A stretch of DNA of 64,000 bases from assembly GCA_963573385.1 (NCBI GenBank), contig CAUYLG010017972.1, forward strand, positions 171,425 to 235,424, written 5' to 3'. The position numbers and the translations under genes are program-made. Every line of letters begins with the position of its first letter. Position 1 is the stretch's first letter. The notes beneath the pieces were generated by a model that was not told the DNA's origin, did not search any database, and worked only from the letters and a program-made list of their open reading frames with translations. This DNA is from Cacajao melanocephalus. Its lineage: Eukaryota > Chordata > Mammalia > Primates > Pitheciidae. This document shows, in pieces, positions 55,403 to 64,000 of the stretch.

Positions 55403-57741
55403 GCACCCCAGGACACTCCTAGTGCTCTGCACAGAACTCCAGGGATCCCTTTTATCTTTTTGGTGTGTGCATCCCCCCCAGCTTCTGTGTGCTTTCCTTC
55501 TACCTGCTCGCACCTGCGACCTTCTTCAGACACCTGCTGATAGAGCTACTTCACCTGCAAAAGACATAGAGTTGGAAGTGCTCAGGCTGCGTGATGCTCC
55601 TTGGAGGCAATGCACAGCATACTGGTCTTCCCAGGGTGGAATACGGGCTTGTAGGTTCCCACCTGAGGTTTTATAGGGAGATACAGGGCAAGGGGTCCTG
55701 TAGGTAGGGTGACCACTGCATCCCAGTTTGCCCAGGCCTTTCCCAGTTTTAGCACTGAAGTCCCCATGAAGGTGAGTCAGAGACACACTATCAAGTCACA
55801 GTAGCCTAGAACGCAGCCTTTCTGAGTGATCATCCTGTCCCTGGCATCAGGTTAATGCTTCTGTGCTCACATGGATGACAGGCGACTCTCACCTTGGCTG
55901 CAACAGATGAGCCCAGCACTGCTGTGGAGAAGCTTAGGGACTTTCCAGGGCCTCCCAGATTTTCTGCTGCCTGACCTCTCCCTCTGGCTGCTGATGGCAG
56001 CAAGTCTGCAGCCAGGAGTGAGAATGATGGGGGCATCCTGGGCATTGCCCCCCTTCATTGTGACTGGTGGGGCTATTCCTGGAGGAATTCACTTTGGCAC
56101 CACTCAGGGAAGCTGTGAATGAAAGGCAGCTGCAGAGACATTATAATCTGCAGCCGGGAACAGGCATGACGCTCTGGCACCCAGCCCGCCCCGTCCATGT
56201 GGTGCCAACAGCTCCTGAGTGGACATGACCACGAATTTTAAGGCAAGGCCTGTATTTGCCGTCCTCCCTGCTGGCTGTAAACCCAGGCTTGCTAGTTTCA
56301 AAGGCTTGAGGCCAAACGTACCACTGTAACAAGTTAGACCAGTTTATAAAAGAAGCCCAAGATAGGAGGTTTTGCCAGTATTTCTGTTTCACATCATCTT
56401 GCTCTTTGATTTATATGTTTTGGTGAACTGCTCTGATGGTCATGATGCTGGCGGCCAGTGAAATCCTACCAAACCTTCCTGCATGGATTCTGCCCAGAAC
56501 ATGGTTGGAGAATCCTTACTGATCACAACGCAGTAATTTTCCCTTCACCATTCAAAACTATTGCAAAAGTTTCCAAGGGATTGGCCTGATTCCCTGGGGA
56601 GGGGTGGCCCGTTCTCATCCTGCAATCCTGATATTTTGTAGAACTGCCACTTTGGGAGGTAGGATGTGGATAGATCAAAGCACAAGAACAATGCCTTATG
56701 GTGTTTCTGCAACGCAAAAACTTTGTTTCTTAACCACTTCCTCTTTCTTAGTGGAAGCCGAGGAAGTTGAGAAAAAACGGGAATAGAAAATTCATTCCAG
56801 CATATGGAATAAAATCTGTCCTTCAACAAATGAAGGGTGAAAGGGACATGTGAACATTTCATCTTGCATATTCTTGTTCTTAGACGATGCTAAGCTGTCA
56901 TTTCAGAGGAAACCCAGCCTCTTTGCTGTACCTCCGGATCCCAATTTTCTCTGTAGGAAGAGCTGCTAACAAGGAAGGTACCTAGGTTTTGACAGCTTAT
57001 TAGTTCTATTATTCAGACTCAGGCCCAGGGCTGCCTGGGCCAGTAGAGAGCGGGAGAGGCTCAGCAACACATGGACTGGATAATTTCCTCCTACAAAATT
57101 CAATGCTGTTGTCGGCTTTGAGTTCACCAAATGAAATCTCCAGATGACCAATGGCAAAGGGAAAGCACTGTCGTCTCACAAAACTGCCGTGAGCTATGAT
57201 TTCAACAGATCCCAGCTACCGTGCTTTTACTGAATTCCCAAATACCTGCAATTTTTGTTGGTATAATATTATTTCGCTATCATTAAAAAATCCCCAAATC
57301 AGAATCATTTACATCTTGAGGCAGACCCAGCGAATTACAGGCTTAAGGGTCTCCTTATTTGGTAACGCTGAAAACCATATCCCTCTGTTGTTCAAAACAC
57401 TCCCAAGGAATCATGTTTTCCATTCTTATTTCTGGAGCTACTTGTGAGGTTGAACATTGTATGTTTTTTAGCCATTTGCAATTCTTCCAGGGCCTTCAAC
57501 CCACATCTGTTTTCTTAACTTTCTCCTAGAATCATTTTAGAATCATGGAGAATTATTAAGGGAAAGAGGAGAAGTGCATAGTAGGGAATGGAGGGGAGAG
57601 GTGAAGCCAGGTGGGGAGCACTATTCTCAAGCTCTGCCCCAGCCCTCTGTCACTTTTCTTTCCCCAGGGCTAGATTCCCTCCACCCTACTCCTATTTCCC
57701 CTTGAAGGCCATGTCAAGTCTCTTAGGATAAGTCCCTCTTC
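55403..57741. other. Unassigned GC-richer intronic block
   Basis: 2.3 kb with no Alu, L1, L2 or DNA transposon I can name. Short overlapping open frames occur on both strands but have no splice context matching SWT1 and no recognised domain. It could be unique sequence or an ancient LTR I do not recognise. Confidence 0.45.
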
Positions 57742-57806
57742 TCCTATAATAATTTATTATACTTGATCTTAGACAAAAGGCTGAGAAACGATTCCTCTAA
57801 TAATTT
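57742..57806 (-). pseudogene. U2 snRNA 5'-end fragment with target-site duplication
   Basis: The reverse complement of 57756-57792 begins ATCGTTTCTCAGCCTTTTGT and continues CTAAGATCAAG, matching nucleotides 1 to about 37 of U2 snRNA with five differences. It starts exactly at the U2 5' end and has no A tail. Near-identical 14-bp flanks TCCTATAATAATTT (57742-57755) and TCCTCTAATAATTT (57793-57806) look like target duplications. It is too short to be a functional snRNA. Confidence 0.85.
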
Positions 57807-57817
57807 GTTTTGCTTTC

Positions 57818-57843
57818 AATCATTCCAGGTAATCATTCCAGGT
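57818..57843. repeat. Perfect 13-bp tandem duplication
   Basis: AATCATTCCAGGT occurs twice back to back. Confidence 0.95.
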
Positions 57844-58381
57844 AAAGGGAGGAGACGTCCTCTCAGGTGAAACTTCCTCTGAGGACAAAGCATAGATGGT
57901 CCCGGTGTCCCTGTCTCATTTAAAAAGTAAAGTACTGGTAGTATAGTTTGGGATAAGCAAACTAATCAGACTCTGGCGTTCTGAATCTTCCTTTTGCTTA
58001 GGAATTGCTAAGGCCGAGGGTTGTCTCTGGTTTGACATTTGCATGAACGTTCAGTCTCCTTTCGGGTCTGTGAGGGAGCAGATGCTACCGCAGGAGCCTC
58101 ACCCACACTTTCCTCTTTCCTTCTTAAAGGTCACGATAGCTGGGTTCATCCCTGAGTTGGATGTCGTTTGCTTTTTAAAATAGATTGTAACACTTAATTC
58201 TTGCTGTCATCTTGTAGGAAATACCACGATGCAGTGGAAGCCTCCAAGTATGCCACCCTGAAAACAGTTCTGGTGGTCCCAAAACAGAAAGTACACAGAC
58301 CCAATTAAGATGCTCAAATCTCATGGTTTATTAAATCAACATGAAACACACCACAAGAAGCAAGGGCATACGGATGGGTTA

Positions 58382-58835
58382 GGTAGTGCATTAGTCAGGG
58401 TTCTCTAGAGGGAGAGAACTAATAGGATAGAGGTATATATAAAGGGGAGTTTATTAAGGAGTATTAACTCACACAATCAGAAGGTCCCAAAATAGGCAAT
58501 CTGCAAGCTGAAGAGAAAGGAAGCCAGTCCATGTCCCAAAGCTGAAGAACCTGGAGTTCGCTGTTCAAGGGCAGGAAGCATCCAGCACAGAAGAAAGATA
58601 TAGGCTGGGAGGCTAAGCCAGTCTAGTCTTTTAGCTTTCTTCTGCCTGCTTTTTATCCTGGCCATGCTAGCTGCTGATTAGACGGTGCCCACCCAGATTA
58701 AGGGTGAGCCTGCCTTTCCCAGCCCACTGACTCAAACATTAATCTCCTTTGGCAACACCCTCACAGACACACCCAGGATCAATACTTTGCATCCTTCAAT
58801 CCAATCAAGTTGACAGTATTAACCATCACAGGTAG
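58382..58835 (-). mobile_element. Solo ERVL-type LTR (MLT2-like), minus, with 5-bp target duplication
   Basis: LTR 58387-58830 (444 bp) with TG/CA ends in complement: TGCATTAGTCAGGGTTCTCT at the left and AGTATTAACCATCACA at the right, between exact GGTAG copies (58382-58386, 58831-58835). Internal text such as GCAGGAAGCATCCAGCAC and CAACACCCTCACAGACAC matches the LTR family I associate with HERV-L. No internal viral genes are present. Confidence 0.88.
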
Positions 58836-59069
58836 CCACACTTAGTATAGTGAGAAGGTGGGGTGGAAAGACCACCCGCCTGCATCTGGAGTTCCATGAT
58901 GCTCATGCATCCTACTTCTCTGTTGTCTGCATCTACCTCCCCCAAGGAATGCTGAACAGCGACTCAGCAGGCAGAAGTGCTTGGCGTCATCACTTGCTTG
59001 TTTTACGGGAGAGATGCAGGAGCAATTATGTCTGGTCACAGCAGCACAATCGTTTCTCCCTTATCTCAG

Positions 59070-59790
59070 GTTTTCCTTCTTGCAGTTCCTTTTACCTACG
59101 GTCTGCAAATATTGAATGGAAATGAAATATTTAGTGGGAAATTCCAGAAATAAACAATATATAGGTTTTAAATCATGTGCCATTCTGATTGGCATGATGA
59201 AATCTTGCACTTTTCAGCTCCATCCCACCTGAGATATGAATCCTCCCTTTGTCCAGCATCTCCACACTGCAGACACTTGGGAGGCATCCTGATGATCAGA
59301 TCCACTGAGGTATTGCAGTGCTTGTCTTCAGGTCACCTTTATTTGACTTCATAATGCCCCAAAGCATAAGAGTAGTGATGTTGGCAATTCAGAGATGCCA
59401 AAGAGAAGCTGTCAAATGCTACCTATAAGTGAGAAAGTGAAAGTTCTTGACTTCATAAGAAACAGATCATAGGCTGAGGTTGCTAAGATCGATGGTAAAG
59501 ATGAATCTTCTATCCATGAAATTGTGAAGAAAGGAAAAGTGTGTGCAAGTATTGCTGTTTCACCTTAAACTGCAAAAGTTATGGCCACAGTGCATGATGA
59601 CAATGCTCAGTTAAGATGGGAAATAGGTTAAATTTCTGGGGGGAAGACATGAACAGACACGTGTCTTGACTGATGGCAATGGGGTACTATCTGAGAGTTA
59701 GGCATCCACTGGGGGCCTGGAAACGTATCTCTTGTTGATAAAGGGGTACTCCTGGAGTTTGCCAACCAGCTCACTGAATAGTTATGGATC
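59070..59790 (+). mobile_element. Tigger (pogo-type) DNA transposon remnant with transposase fragment
   Basis: Diverged terminal text CCTTTTACCTACGGTCTGCA leads into a transposase start near 59354 (AATGCCCCAAAGCATAAGAG, then GTTGGCAATTCAGAGATGCC and AGTTCTTGACTTCATAAG). After about 290 bp it passes to the 3' end (GGCATCCACTGGGGGCCTGG, AACGTATCTCTTGTTGATAA). The centre of the transposase is missing and the frame is broken, so it is inactive. Confidence 0.85.
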
Positions 59791-60560
59791 TTATCTGTAT
59801 TCCTTGGGCAGAGCATGTGAGATCCTGAGTGGGACATACTGAGCGTTACCAATGGGTGGCCAGTAAAAGATGACGAAACCATCAGCTTAGAGGTTGCATG
59901 ACCCCTTGCCTTATAACTTGGTCTTCCCATCCTTTTCCATCTATAAAATTGCTCTTGCTACTCCATTCTTTTTTAAAAAATCACACACATCTCTTACATG
60001 TCACTAACTTAGTATCTGTACTTGACATGTTTTGTGGCTTGTGCTCATCTTGCAAGCTACTTGCTTACTCATTCTCTGAACTTCACCTTTTCAGTTTTAT
60101 ACAACCCATTTGTTTTCCTGTCTCCTATTGTAGAATTGAATATCCTCAATTAATATGGCAAATTCATGTTGTAACTTCACTTTAGTGAAGGTGACAAATT
60201 TCCAAGATTTACCAAAAAAAAAAAGTGAATCAGAATTGGCTTATACTTAAGACACCTAGACACCACCTGCACTGAAGGTATTGTCAGAGTGCACACATTA
60301 CATTTCTCCTCAGCCTCTGCCCACATCACTGGTGGGTCCCAAAGACCCAGGGCTTACCTAGATTAGGGTTTGGAGGTGGGATCTGATCTAAAAAAGACAA
60401 ATAGACTGAGGAATTGAGTACATCCGGATGAGTGAAGCTCAGTGAAGAGACCTGGATGAGACTCCCCTGAAGGGAGAGAGAGAAATCTCACCTTCTGTGT
60501 AGTAAAATCTTGAACCTAGCTCAAAGAGAGATCTGGTGTTGCCACTGGCTCCCGGGAGAT
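59791..60560. other. Intronic segment without recognised features
   Basis: No gene, RNA or confidently named repeat seen. Confidence 0.45.
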
Positions 60561-61045
60561 GATGTCTAAGCACTTGGGATTTCATGTCATGGTGTGTCTT
60601 TGTTTGCCTGGAAGTTTTGAGCAACATCAAAAACGTTATATAGTGTGGGGGCTTCGGGCCATGTGATATTTGTTGATTTCTGGAAGGGCTGGAGACTGAG
60701 GTCAGCCACGTGGGCAGCCAACCAAGTTTAAGTGATGGCTCTAGACATCAAGGATCAGGAAAGCCTCCCTGGTTGGCAACAGTTTGTGCATATTGTCACA
60801 CACCCATACTGGGAGAGTGACACCGTCAGCTCCATGGGAGAGGTTATTGGAAGCTCCACACTGGGAACTCTCCTGGGCTTCACCCTATGCTCCTCTTCCC
60901 TTGGCTGACTCTGTGTCCTTTTCTTAGAATAAACCATAACCGTGAGGATAACAGCTTTTAGTGGACTCTATGAGTCCTTCTCATGAACTATGGAGCCTCA
61001 GGATGGGTATTATGCTCCCTTGAACTTTGCAGTTGGTGTCAGATT
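60561..61045 (+). mobile_element. Probable ancient ERV LTR
   Basis: LTR-like architecture: GTGCATATTGTCACACACCC, TGGGAGAGTGACACCGTCAG, GAAGCTCCACACTGGGAACT, then AATAAA at 60928-60933 and a 3' segment with TAACAGCTTTTAGTGGACTC. Similar to ERVL/ERV1 LTRs; exact family not assigned. Confidence 0.5.
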
Positions 61046-61624
61046 CCCACACCGCAACTTCCCTTATGACTAATTCTTCTCCATCATCCCCTTCCCTTCC
61101 CCCATTTGTGTTGCGTGGGTCTCCAGTGGGGCCAGATTTTCAGTTGTCAATGAAGAAGTGAAAATGTTTGGCAGAGCACTTACCATCATGGATTTCAGAG
61201 CATCTTGCACATGCATCCAGTTAAGCCTTTCCTATGTTAGAAGGTGAATTAGGAAAGCAGGTTCATACAAACACCTTTTGTCTGCTCTCAGGCACAGAAT
61301 AGGTTCATGATTTGGCCCCATTGAAGAGCAAGCATCTCAGAGTCTCTAATGACAACGGTCATTGCTCCCAGGAGGGAGGGTTTCCCTGCCCTGCCTGAGC
61401 TGGGACCAGCTCATCTTCAGATATATCTCACTCAGTGTCGCAAACCAGAAACACTTGGGCTTCTTTTGGTTTCAGGTGTTTTTACTTCAACAACCGAACA
61501 CGGAAATGAATTAAAGAGAAGCAAAGCCAACCTGTCAAGGGCAGTATCAAGTCCAACCATACAAAACTGTCATTTTTGTAGGCCAATTTTATACAGCCCA
61601 ACTTAATACATACGAGTTCACCAA
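61046..61624. other. Intronic segment without recognised features
   Basis: No supportable feature found. Confidence 0.45.
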
Positions 61625-61805
61625 CAGCTAAAGCTGTAGTTCTCAGTTTGACTACACATAAGATACACTGGGGAGCTTTTAAAAAGAAACAAAACAAAAC
61701 AAAACAAAAACCATGCCCAGGCCATGCCCTAGACCAATTAAATTGAAATCTCTAGGGTTGGAACTCATGCAACGAGATTTTTAACACTCCCCAGGAGGTT
61801 TCAAG
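61625..61805 (+). mobile_element. MER5-type hAT element
   Basis: TGTAGTTCTCAGTTTGACTA, ACTGGGGAGCTTTTAAAAAG, AATTAAATTGAAATCTCTAG and TTTTAACACTCCCCAGGAGG. An (AAAAC)n expansion sits at about 61682-61709. Confidence 0.7.
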
Positions 61806-61894
61806 AGGCAGTCAAGGCTGTGAATTTCTAAAACAAATTAAAATATGTGTTTTTTACAAAATCATCAGTCATCCCTCCTCATGGGTCACAGTCA

Positions 61895-61975
61895 TTTAAC
61901 AGATGTTTACCAGGGGCTGACCATGAGCCAGACACTGATGAGATCCTGGGACAGTAGGGAGTGCTGCTCCCTTAA
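61895..61975 (-). repeat. L2 3'-end fragment (minus)
   Basis: TTTAACAGATGTTTACCAGG, TGAGCCAGACACTGATGAGA and CTGGGACAGTAGGGAGTG. Confidence 0.5.
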
Positions 61976-62194
61976 CTCATAGCTGCCCTGCTTCCTTTCC
62001 CTCCATGCTCACTGCTCTGCACAGCTGTACCTGAGATTATGCCACCGAGTGACAGTGCCCATCTTCAGGTGCCCTTGAAGCTGGGTGGTTTTCCCAGGTG
62101 GGCTCACCTGCAGACCCCTCTTAGCTCTTTGCAACTACCTGGAGGACAGCAATTTTTCTGGGGTCCCTACCTCAAAGAACAGTTTTCTCTGTCC

Positions 62195-62397
62195 TCTAGG
62201 GCCACGTTTCTCACGATACGGTCCAGGGACCACCTGCTTCTAAACAACACAAGGATGATTGTTTCAATGCAGGTCCTGGGCAAACCCTAGGCCAGTTCAG
62301 ACTCTTTGTGGGCAGATCATGGGAGTCAACATTTTAAATAAGACCGTCTCCCTAAGGTGCTGCTATGCTCCCAGAGTTTGAGAACCAGCCAAGGAAC
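62195..62397 (+). mobile_element. MER5-type hAT element
   Basis: GGGCCACGTTTCTCACGATA, CGGTCCAGGGACCACCTGCT and at the end CCCAGAGTTTGAGAACCAGC: hAT/Charlie-type ends. Confidence 0.65.
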
Positions 62398-62639
62398 TCA
62401 ACCTGGCTGCCTGAGCACAGGGTCAGTGACCTCCCTATTCTCACATCTCTCAGCCCAGGCCGGCCACTACCATCACTGACCAGGGGCCATATGGAGCAGG
62501 CTGGTCTCCCTGGCAGCACTGGCCACATCCCTCTGGATTTCCATTTATCAAGTGTGCTCTGACTCTCACATCTTGTGAGATGTTGGGGCCCCGAAATATC
62601 TCAAACCTCCTCTCAGACTAAGGGACAGGCCTGATTACA

Positions 62640-63076
62640 TGCAGGGTTGACCCTTGAATGACACAATTTGAACTGTGCAGGTCCAGTTCTACATGGATTT
62701 CCTTCTGCCTCTGCCAGCCCTGAGGCAACAAGACCAACCCCTCCTCTTCCTCCTCCTCCTCAGCCCACGTAACCCGAAGACAGTGATGATGAAGACCTTT
62801 ATGATGCTCCACTTCCACTGAATCAATAGTAAATATATTTTCTCTTTCTCATGATTGTTTTAATAACATTTTCCTTTCAATAGTTTATTTCTCGTAAGAA
62901 TACAGGATATAATGCATATAATATATGACATGTGTTAACCAACTCTTTGTGTTTTTGGCAGGGCTTCCAGTCAACAGTGGGCTATTAGGAGTTAAGTTTT
63001 AGGGGAGTCAAAAGTTATACTGGGGTTTCCACTGCATCATGGTCAGCACTCCTAACCCCTGCATTATTCCAGCTGA
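62640..63076 (+). mobile_element. Tigger-family nonautonomous element
   Basis: GGGTTGACCCTTGAATGACA at the left; CAATAGTAAATATATTTTCT, CTTCCAGTCAACAGTGGGCT, TTAAGTTTTAGGGGAGTCAA and CACTCCTAACCCCTGCATTA towards the right. The ends are complementary in the way of Tigger/pogo terminal repeats. A (CCT)n run lies near 62742-62762. Confidence 0.75.
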
Positions 63077-63137
63077 AGTATCTTTCTATCTATTCATCCA
63101 CCCGTCTGTCTCTCTCCTCGTCTTCCTGCTCCTCCTC

Positions 63138-63183
<46 letters not shown>
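63138..63183. repeat. (TC)n(AC)n compound microsatellite
   Basis: TC repeat passing directly into AC repeat. Confidence 0.95.
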
Positions 63184-63184
<1 letters not shown>

Positions 63185-63187
<3 letters not shown>

Positions 63188-63295
63188 ACACCCACTATCC
63201 ACCAGGTACCGTACTAAGCACTTTTGATATAGAAATGAACAACACAAACATCGCTGCCCTTAGGGAGCCTCCATTCCAGTGAGAACAGAAAGACA
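63185..63295 (-). repeat. L2 3'-end fragment (minus)
   Basis: CACCAGGTACCGTACTAAGC, TGAACAACACAAACATCGCT and GCCCTTAGGGAGCCTCCATT are the complement of the L2 terminus. Confidence 0.65.
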
Positions 63296-63729
63296 ATGTT
63301 TTTTGGGGAAGTGATAACTTCAAGGACACAGAACGGTTAGGAACATACTCTCCCAGGAATGAAATATAATATTTTAATGGACTTTGTCATTCTCTCTTTT
63401 AAATCTTTCCCCTTCCCCTACAACTGCAGAATAAGAGACAGAAGATTCCTGCCTCACACGGAAGAAGTTGAAGTTCTACCGCTGGCTGTTAAAGAGGATA
63501 CGCACTGGGGCAGTTTGTGAAATAGGTGTGGCTTGTTAATTCTTGGGGCAAAACAAGAATGAATGAGAGGTCTTGCTGGCTAGTTCAGTATCAGGTGATG
63601 GGTGGAAATGAGCCAGAAGTATGAAAATACCATGTTATTTTAATAACAGTGATGGTTCACATCAGGCTTCATAGACCCAGCTCGAATTCCAGAGGCTCAT
63701 TTCCTCCATCCAGGATTATTTCAGCCAGG

Positions 63730-64000
63730 TCCACTCCAATCAGATCAACTCCATCCAGGTCCACTCCATCCAGGCCCACTCCATCCAGGTCCACTCCATC
63801 CAGGTCCACTCCATACAGGTCCACTCCATCCAAGTCCACTCCATGTAGGTCCACTCCATCCAGGCCCACTCCATCCAGGTCCACTCCATCCAGGTCCACT
63901 CCATCCAGGCCCACTCCATCCAGGTCCACTCCATCCAGGTCCACTCCATACAGGTCCACTCCATCCAAGTCCACTCCATGTAGGTCCACTCCATCCAGGC
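63730..64000. repeat. 15-bp minisatellite with 135-bp higher-order period, runs off the window
   Basis: At least eighteen 15-bp units of the type TCCACTCCATCCAGG. Variants are A (that unit), B (initial C), C (CATACAGG), D (CATCCAAG) and E (CATGTAGG). After two degenerate starting units the order is A-B-A-C-D-E-A-B-A then A-B-A-C-D-E-A, an exact nine-unit (135-bp) higher-order repeat. The unit length is a multiple of three, so all frames stay open on the minus strand (pentapeptide DLDGV or EWTWM); this is a by-product, not evidence of a gene. Confidence 0.95.

Noticed and set aside
63669..63994. Long minus-strand open frames with pentapeptide repeats (DLDGV / EWTWM)
   Set aside because: They come from the 15-bp minisatellite, whose unit length is a multiple of three; more than one frame is open at once. 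No splice or promoter context.
63730..64000. Repeat array resembling a CRISPR
   Set aside because: Units are contiguous 15-mers without unique spacers, in a primate intron; it is a minisatellite.

Overview
This window is primate nuclear DNA, most likely human or another ape. It carries about 38 Alu elements on both strands, together with MIR, L2, L1, MLT1, MER5 and Tigger fossils, and it contains a multi-exon gene with GT-AG introns. The exact species cannot be fixed from the sequence. There is no bacterial-type organisation, no CRISPR array and no tRNA or rRNA gene.

The only functional gene I can support is SWT1 (C1orf26; chromosome 1q25 in human), on the + strand. Thirteen consecutive internal coding exons lie at 1614-44856. 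Their phases join without conflict into about 760 codons of a protein of about 900 residues. They encode most of the Lys/Ser-rich N-terminal half, the whole PIN nuclease domain (exons at 17480, 17975, 24116 and 29455, carrying the DTN, QELD, NDDR and TDDR acidic motifs) and most of the helical C-terminal region. The start codon and first exon(s) are upstream. After the donor at 44857 the rest of the window is intron, and the final exon(s) lie beyond 64000. SWT1 is related to yeast Swt1, a nuclear endoribonuclease linked to mRNA quality control at the pore.

The introns are layered repeats. 1-5.6 kb: an Alu, L2 and MIR remnants, and an RPL22 processed pseudogene (minus strand) sitting inside an older Alu. 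6.7-10.2 kb: a dense Alu cluster that places inverted Alus on both sides of the 742-nt exon. 11-24 kb: Alus, L2, MER5 and MIR between the PIN exons. 26.8-28.8 kb: an L1 ORF2 remnant (minus). 36-38 kb: a hAT-type DNA transposon with Alu insertions. 40-48.4 kb: L1 pieces, an MLT1 LTR and Alus. 49.7-53.1 kb: a stack of L2, MLT1 LTRs and Alu with visible nesting. 55.3-64 kb: no Alu at all; it holds a solo ERVL-like LTR with perfect 5-bp target duplications, two pogo/Tigger relics, MER5 relics, a 37-nt U2 snRNA fragment with target-site duplication, and a minisatellite with a 135-bp higher-order period that runs off the window end.

I do not see a previously undescribed biological system. The observations most worth checking are two Alu-tail plus CT-tract inserts of opposite orientation sharing 65 identical bases (46660 and 51746), the U2 fragment, the higher-order minisatellite, the weak GTTACT donor after the exon at 14311, and the inverted-Alu arrangement around the large exon. 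Repeat family names and boundaries come from recognition by eye and are good to roughly 10-30 bp unless a target-site duplication is stated.
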